DNA of 64,000 bases from Pterois miles (Eukaryota; Chordata; Actinopteri; Perciformes; Scorpaenidae). The notes below the pieces were generated by a model. The model was not told where the DNA came from, made no database searches, and saw nothing but the letters and a program-made list of their open reading frames with translations. Both the position numbers and the translations under genes were made by a program. The DNA lies in NCBI GenBank assembly GCA_947000775.1, contig CAMQGK010000008.1, positions 13,525,501-13,589,500 of the forward strand, read 5' to 3'. Positions 59,603 to 64,000 of the stretch are shown one piece after another; position 1 is the first letter of the stretch, and each line of letters starts with the position of its first letter.

Positions 59603-62600
59603 GTTATTATTATTATTATTATTTGTAGCATTTTTATTAAATTTTTAATTTTCAACACAACAGGACATTTCCTGACAGGTAATAGAATAAATGAAAAAAA
59701 TAAATAAAACAAGAAAATAAAAGAAATTGATTTTTTAAAAGTTTTTATCGACCAAATTATGAATTGATTAATCAACAAAATAATGGGGAGATCAAGCAAT
59801 AATAAAATAATCCCAAGTTGTAGCGATAAACCGTTGCAATTAATATATTTTTGTGTAACTCAGAAATTCAAACGGGTTTATTCAGTGTGTAAGAGATGTT
59901 GCATGTGAGAGATTTCAGTTTTCAGTCCAAACCACAGCTGACTACGGCCTACTTCTGGTATTTGTGGTCTATAAGGCGAAGTCACAGCCAAGTGGTGTGT
60001 AAAAATACAAATAAAGAAAGATCTCTCTTTTGAAAACCTGTTTCCTCTATCCACTGTGTGTACTGAGCAGTTTAAAAGATAGTGGCTGTAATTGCACTTC
60101 CCCTGACTGTGCTGGGACACATACAGAAATATAGATTATCAGATTATCGTTATTTCAGGGGACTCGCACAGTGTTTCCTCTGAGCCTGAGCTACATGTGA
60201 GTTGTGGAAACCAAAAGAGGTTGTTGAAGTAGATAACACACTGCATATCGGTGGCTCACAGCAAAGTGGACAAATATAGCTGAACAGAGGCATTCAAAAC
60301 TGAATTTAACATTTTCACTTATAATGTAGTTGTCCATCTATAATCCACAGGCCTAATATGTCACATCAGTAACTATTAAGTGTATTTCTAATTTTACTGT
60401 CACTCTGAACATCAGTTAGAAGTGAAAGAAGTGGTTCAATTCATTGAATTTGTGATGAGAAGACAGAAAGTGGGAAGGAAGTGATGGAAAATGATGCGTG
60501 TTGTCTGGGGATTTCATCATAGATACATTGTCATGGTGCTTGTATCTAAACAGAAGAAAATAATGTTTATGATAGTTATATATATATATGTTTATATATA
60601 TATGTTTGTAAAAAGCTAATGTTAAATATGCTATGGGACTGGTGAAGCTGACCCAATCACATTTATTAAAATGTGATAAATCTAAACATGTTCTGCTTAT
60701 TGTCCAAAGTTAACGGTACGGTTCAGATTAGATTGAATCAATTGGTGAGACTGATAAAGCTGAAAGTTAAGCAACAAATAAATAACGATTTTTCATTTTT
60801 CAAATGTTTTTTTCATTTCAAAAATGTATTTCAAACATGTAAAGTAGAAAATAAAAAAGAGAGAATGAACATACAAGCAAGCAAGTGGACATACAGAAAA
60901 AAGTAATATGTACAGACAATGAAAAGCATCAAGCAAAAGAAACTGTCAAAAACTTGATGCCTCGGTTTACATATTTAAAAAGGAGCGAGACGTATTTAAT
61001 CCCACCTCTTCTCCATTTAGTGATAATAAACTGCCTTTCTTATTGAAATAAACATAACCACATTTTCCTAAACTTGTCAAAATATAATAATTATCACCTT
61101 TTATCTTTGTCATACATAATATAAATTGATTAGTGAAATAATTATCCTTATCAAAATATAAATTCAATAATCAAAAATACAAATTCATGACTTATACCTG
61201 TATCTTAATCAAAATACAAGTTCATTGCTTACATATTTATTTTAATCACATTGACCTGTTGTTATATTATATGAGCATATTATTTATAATATACAATACA
61301 TATATATAATATACAGTATCTGATTATGTATATAAAATACTCTATGAAGTGTAAACTGTGCCACAGGAGTCCTTTCTACTGGTTAACTAATTAAAAGGAG
61401 TCAGTGAAAAGAATTAATTGTAAATTTAAGTTATAAAATTAGCATTAAATTTGTTTCATTATTCGGCCGCAAATTTATTAATTGATAAGTTGTGTTTTTG
61501 ATATGAATGCACAGATCCAACTATATGAGTCCCGAGACTGAAACCTGGGCTTTCACTGTGTGGAAGTGACTGGGATCATTAATTTATGTATAACACCACA
61601 TTCGGCTTGACTTATTAAAGGCTTGACTTATTAAAATAAAAAATTGTATTTTAACAACTTGGTAAAAAAATCTTTAAAATGAACAGGAATTACATTTCAC
61701 GTGTAAACTTTTCCAATGCAGCAACAAATTGGTCAAATTTAAAATTACAGTATATAGTATATTGTATAAACACAGAGCTGAATTGAATAGATCGGCCCCA
61801 TTGTCACCGGTATCCGATCCAGTATTGATTTCGGTGCATCCCTAGGTTTTGAGAGGCTTTTAAATTCTATGCTGTGAGATGAAATGCATATGAAATGACC
61901 AGAAGACAGTTTGCTTGTCATCTTCATAAACGTTTACAGTTTCTTTTATGACATCTATTTTAAATTAAAATAAAGGGAATTGAAGGAAGTCCAACCCACA
62001 GCGATAAGAGCTCTGGTTGGTTGATGATGTTGTTTTCAGTATCGTGAGCTAGAGCATCTCATTTCCTCTGCCCAATCAGAGCTTGATTTTTGAATTTAAT
62101 AAGCAACTTTAAAGTTAAGTGATCATTCAATGAAAACAGTCAATGTTAATCGTGAATATGGCAGAAAGACACATTAGTAAAGGAAATAGCAAAATTACAT
62201 CTAAATGCCATCTATCTATCTATCCATCCATCCATCCATCCATCCATCTTCAACCTTATCCCGTTAGGGGTTGCGGGGTTGCTGGAGCTGATCCCAGCTG
62301 GCATTGGGTGAAGGCGGAGTTCACCCTGGACAGGTCGCGTCTCCATCACAGGACTGGCTGGAGAACCCGGAGAAAACCCAGTGCTAACCACTGCACCACC
62401 GTGCAGACCCATCTAAGAGCCATTAAAAAAAAAAAAAAAAAATCATTAATTTGGATGATCATTTTATAACTTTTATTAGTTTTACCTTAACATATAAGGA
62501 CTGAAACATCATTAATAAAGTCAGCACAAGTAAATCAACATACATATTATATTAATTACTTCTAATCAGCATCAATTGCCTAACAAATTATTATTAACCA

Positions 62601-63716
62601 ATTAAAGGAAGGGGTACAGGACATGTTCCTATATACTGTAAATCCACAGTCCCACATAGTAATCTTCTAAGTAGTAGAGTTTATTGTTCAATAGCTGCTA
62701 ACCTAGGGCCAATGTAGTCCAAAAATGTTGGCCGTATAACTCACATATAGAGCTTGGTGTTAGATATTTATGAGAAAACGTGACTTGCAGCTGTCTGCTG
62801 CGTGGGAGTCAGGCCGAGAGGTAAACACCTTTTAAAAGCTGAGTTTGAAATTACAGCCTTTAATAAACGTACACGTCTTGTCACAGATTGCACATTTTTG
62901 AGGCTTAATATCACATATTGCACACGCCGTGCAGTGAGAAGTGGTTGTTGTGCATCGCAGCTGAAAATCGAATGCCTCTGTTGTGTTGAAAACAGAGATG
63001 CAAAATCTCTGTTGAATGAACAACCAATGGGAAAGCCTTATCCAAAATGAGCTGTGATTGGTCAAAGTCTTGAGGCTAGATTTTTTAAATCCTGAAAACA
63101 GAGCCATGAGGAGATGCAGAAGCCTAGTTTTCTGTCTGGACACTTGAATTACAATATGCTGAAAAGTTATTATGGATTTTTTCACCAATGATGCCAAAAA
63201 TGTTCTGCCTACGGCAGGTTTGAGTGGTAAACCCACTCTTCTTCCTTATCTCCCTTTAAATATTTCTCCATAGACTGTAGTGAAGTACCCTTAAAGATAA
63301 TACATATGGTTTGCTCAGTATGTTTTCTTATGTAATGGCTGCTATTGCTGTGTCTGAAATGGTGACACCGCCATTCGTCAATAATACTGTTTTGTAAATT
63401 ACAACGAAACAGCCCCATTGTCACTGAGAGCAGTAAACGTCACATGAGAAGCAACATTACGGGATACATTTATGCAATAGTTAAGCAAACTTTGAGGAGG
63501 ATGTGCTCCAAGACAAATGCTGATGATGTCAATCCAGTGCTTTAACTTATTCTGTAACGAACATCTGTGGAAGTACTGTTATAATGTCTGTGCTCCTATA
63601 AAGTGTTATCCTGTGTTCCCTCAGCTGCTCTAACAGAGCCAGAGATCTGTTACGTGCTGGACGGTATCCTGTTTTTGTACGGCATCGTCCTGACGGCTCT
63701 CTACTGTAGAATCAAG
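58458..63716 (+). CDS. fcer1g: FcR gamma chain (FCER1G-like), 5' two exons; gene continues beyond the window
   Basis: This is the signalling adaptor that pairs with Fc receptors and other activating receptors. Exon 1 is 58458-58527 and exon 2 is 63625-63716; they join in phase 1. Residues 1-23 form a signal peptide (MAVWGRSPLLAAIPLWMSFG). The mature start [12 protein letters not shown] follows, with Cys32 for the disulfide homodimer and Asp36 in the membrane segment, both family hallmarks; the helix runs [20 protein letters not shown]. Human FCER1G reads [20 protein letters not shown] in the same place. The ITAM exons lie to the right of the window. A CD247-like (zeta) chain is the alternative, but CRIK after the helix and the neighbour ndufs2 favour FCER1G. 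Exon 1 is supported by phase, leader type and position only. Confidence 0.8.
59270..59710. repeat. Degenerate tandem repeat with (ATT)n tracts
   Basis: The motif aggacattccctgaca and variants occur at 59335, 59489 and 59662, spaced 154 and 173 bases, each after a T-rich stretch (ttaattttcaaca-like). ATT tracts precede the first and third copies. This fits an old tandem array of a unit of about 160 bases. Confidence 0.7.
61520..61847. repeat. GGTGCATCCC-ended element, copy 2
   Basis: It shares gtgactgggatcatt, gcaacaaattggtcaaa, ccggtatccgatccag and the end tcggtgcatccctagg with the copy at 8888. It is shorter and 5'-truncated. Confidence 0.7.
62212..62410 (-). repeat. DANA/V-SINE-like SINE with internal deletion
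   Basis: The LINE-like tail (ctgatcccagctggcattgg, gttcaccctggacaggtcgc) and the head (ctaaccactgcaccaccgtg) are joined by a short middle that lacks most of the body seen in the copy at 47361. A (CCAT)n run begins it. Confidence 0.75.
63625..63716 (+). CDS. fcer1g: fcer1g exon 2 (extracellular stub and transmembrane helix)
   Basis: The acceptor is ttccctcag. It encodes [31 protein letters not shown], and ends AAG|gttcgc. The donor is weak at +3 and +4 but has G at +5. Confidence 0.88.
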
Positions 63717-64000
63717 GTTCGCATGCCACATTTTTGCCTTTACAGAAACATACATGCACCAAATGCATATCACAAACTATGTATATGCAAGAACAGAATC
63801 AATTTAAATATGAATGAACTTTTTTTTCATTGACCAAAGACAAGATATATCATTAAACTAAATCTGGCACATGTTAATGTAAAATAGGGTGTCGTCACCA
63901 ACTTGAAGCATGCTACACATTCAGAAAGGAAAAGAAGGTATCAAAGACATAAATCATTTTGCTAGAATACGTTAATATCATATGCTGATGTATTGACAGC

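Larger units (their letters stand above)
58528..63624. other. fcer1g intron 1 (5.1 kb)
   Basis: AT-rich DNA with ATT microsatellites and repeated segments (59270-59710), a transposon copy (61520-61847) and a SINE (62212-62410). No exon was recognised. Confidence 0.6.

Noticed and set aside
63717..64000. Possible third fcer1g exon at the right edge
   Set aside because: No acceptor followed by an ITAM-like or IQVRKA-like reading was found before the window ends.

Overview
This window is vertebrate nuclear DNA from a ray-finned fish, probably a percomorph. The signs are intron-split genes with GT-AG junctions, fish-type tRNA-derived SINEs and MITE-like elements, long (TA)n microsatellites, and proteins that align to human KIRREL1, NDUFS2 and FCER1G. 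The placement rests on gene content and repeat style recalled from memory, not on a database search.

Layout: (1) 1-6200 is upstream intergenic DNA with an intronless tRNA-Arg(UCU) gene, a 300-bp tandem duplication and microsatellites. (2) 6498-44335 is a complete plus-strand kirrel1 (Neph1-like) gene. Its 15 coding exons join in frame to 823 residues: signal peptide, five Ig domains, one membrane segment, and a cytoplasmic tail with a YYNV motif and a THV C-terminus. Intron 1 (16.3 kb) holds a tRNA-Ala(AGC) gene on the minus strand, a Tc1/mariner transposase remnant, several repeats and candidate regulatory islands. (3) 46217-58070 is a complete plus-strand ndufs2 gene (complex I 49-kDa subunit). 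Its 14 exons join in frame to 466 residues, and a YY1-like motif overlaps the start codon. (4) 58458 to the right edge is the 5' part of a plus-strand FcR-gamma (fcer1g-like) gene. Its signal-peptide exon and transmembrane exon are present; the ITAM exons lie beyond the window.

The three genes lie head-to-tail. About 1.9 kb separates kirrel1 from ndufs2 and about 0.4 kb separates ndufs2 from fcer1g. The ndufs2-fcer1g pair matches the human chromosome 1q23 order, whereas human KIRREL1 lies farther away in the same band. The genes are functionally unrelated: a slit-diaphragm adhesion receptor, a respiratory-chain subunit and an immune signalling adaptor. Nothing suggests that they form a pathway.

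The rest is repeat-rich: several repeat families occur more than once, with clear cases of nesting, plus long AT, GA/CT and homopolymer tracts. I found no CRISPR array, phage, viral gene or bacterial-type system. The most unusual items are the kirrel1/ndufs2 adjacency, the nested repeats, an X-box-like motif cluster in kirrel1 intron 1, and a 10-mer minisatellite in intron 2.
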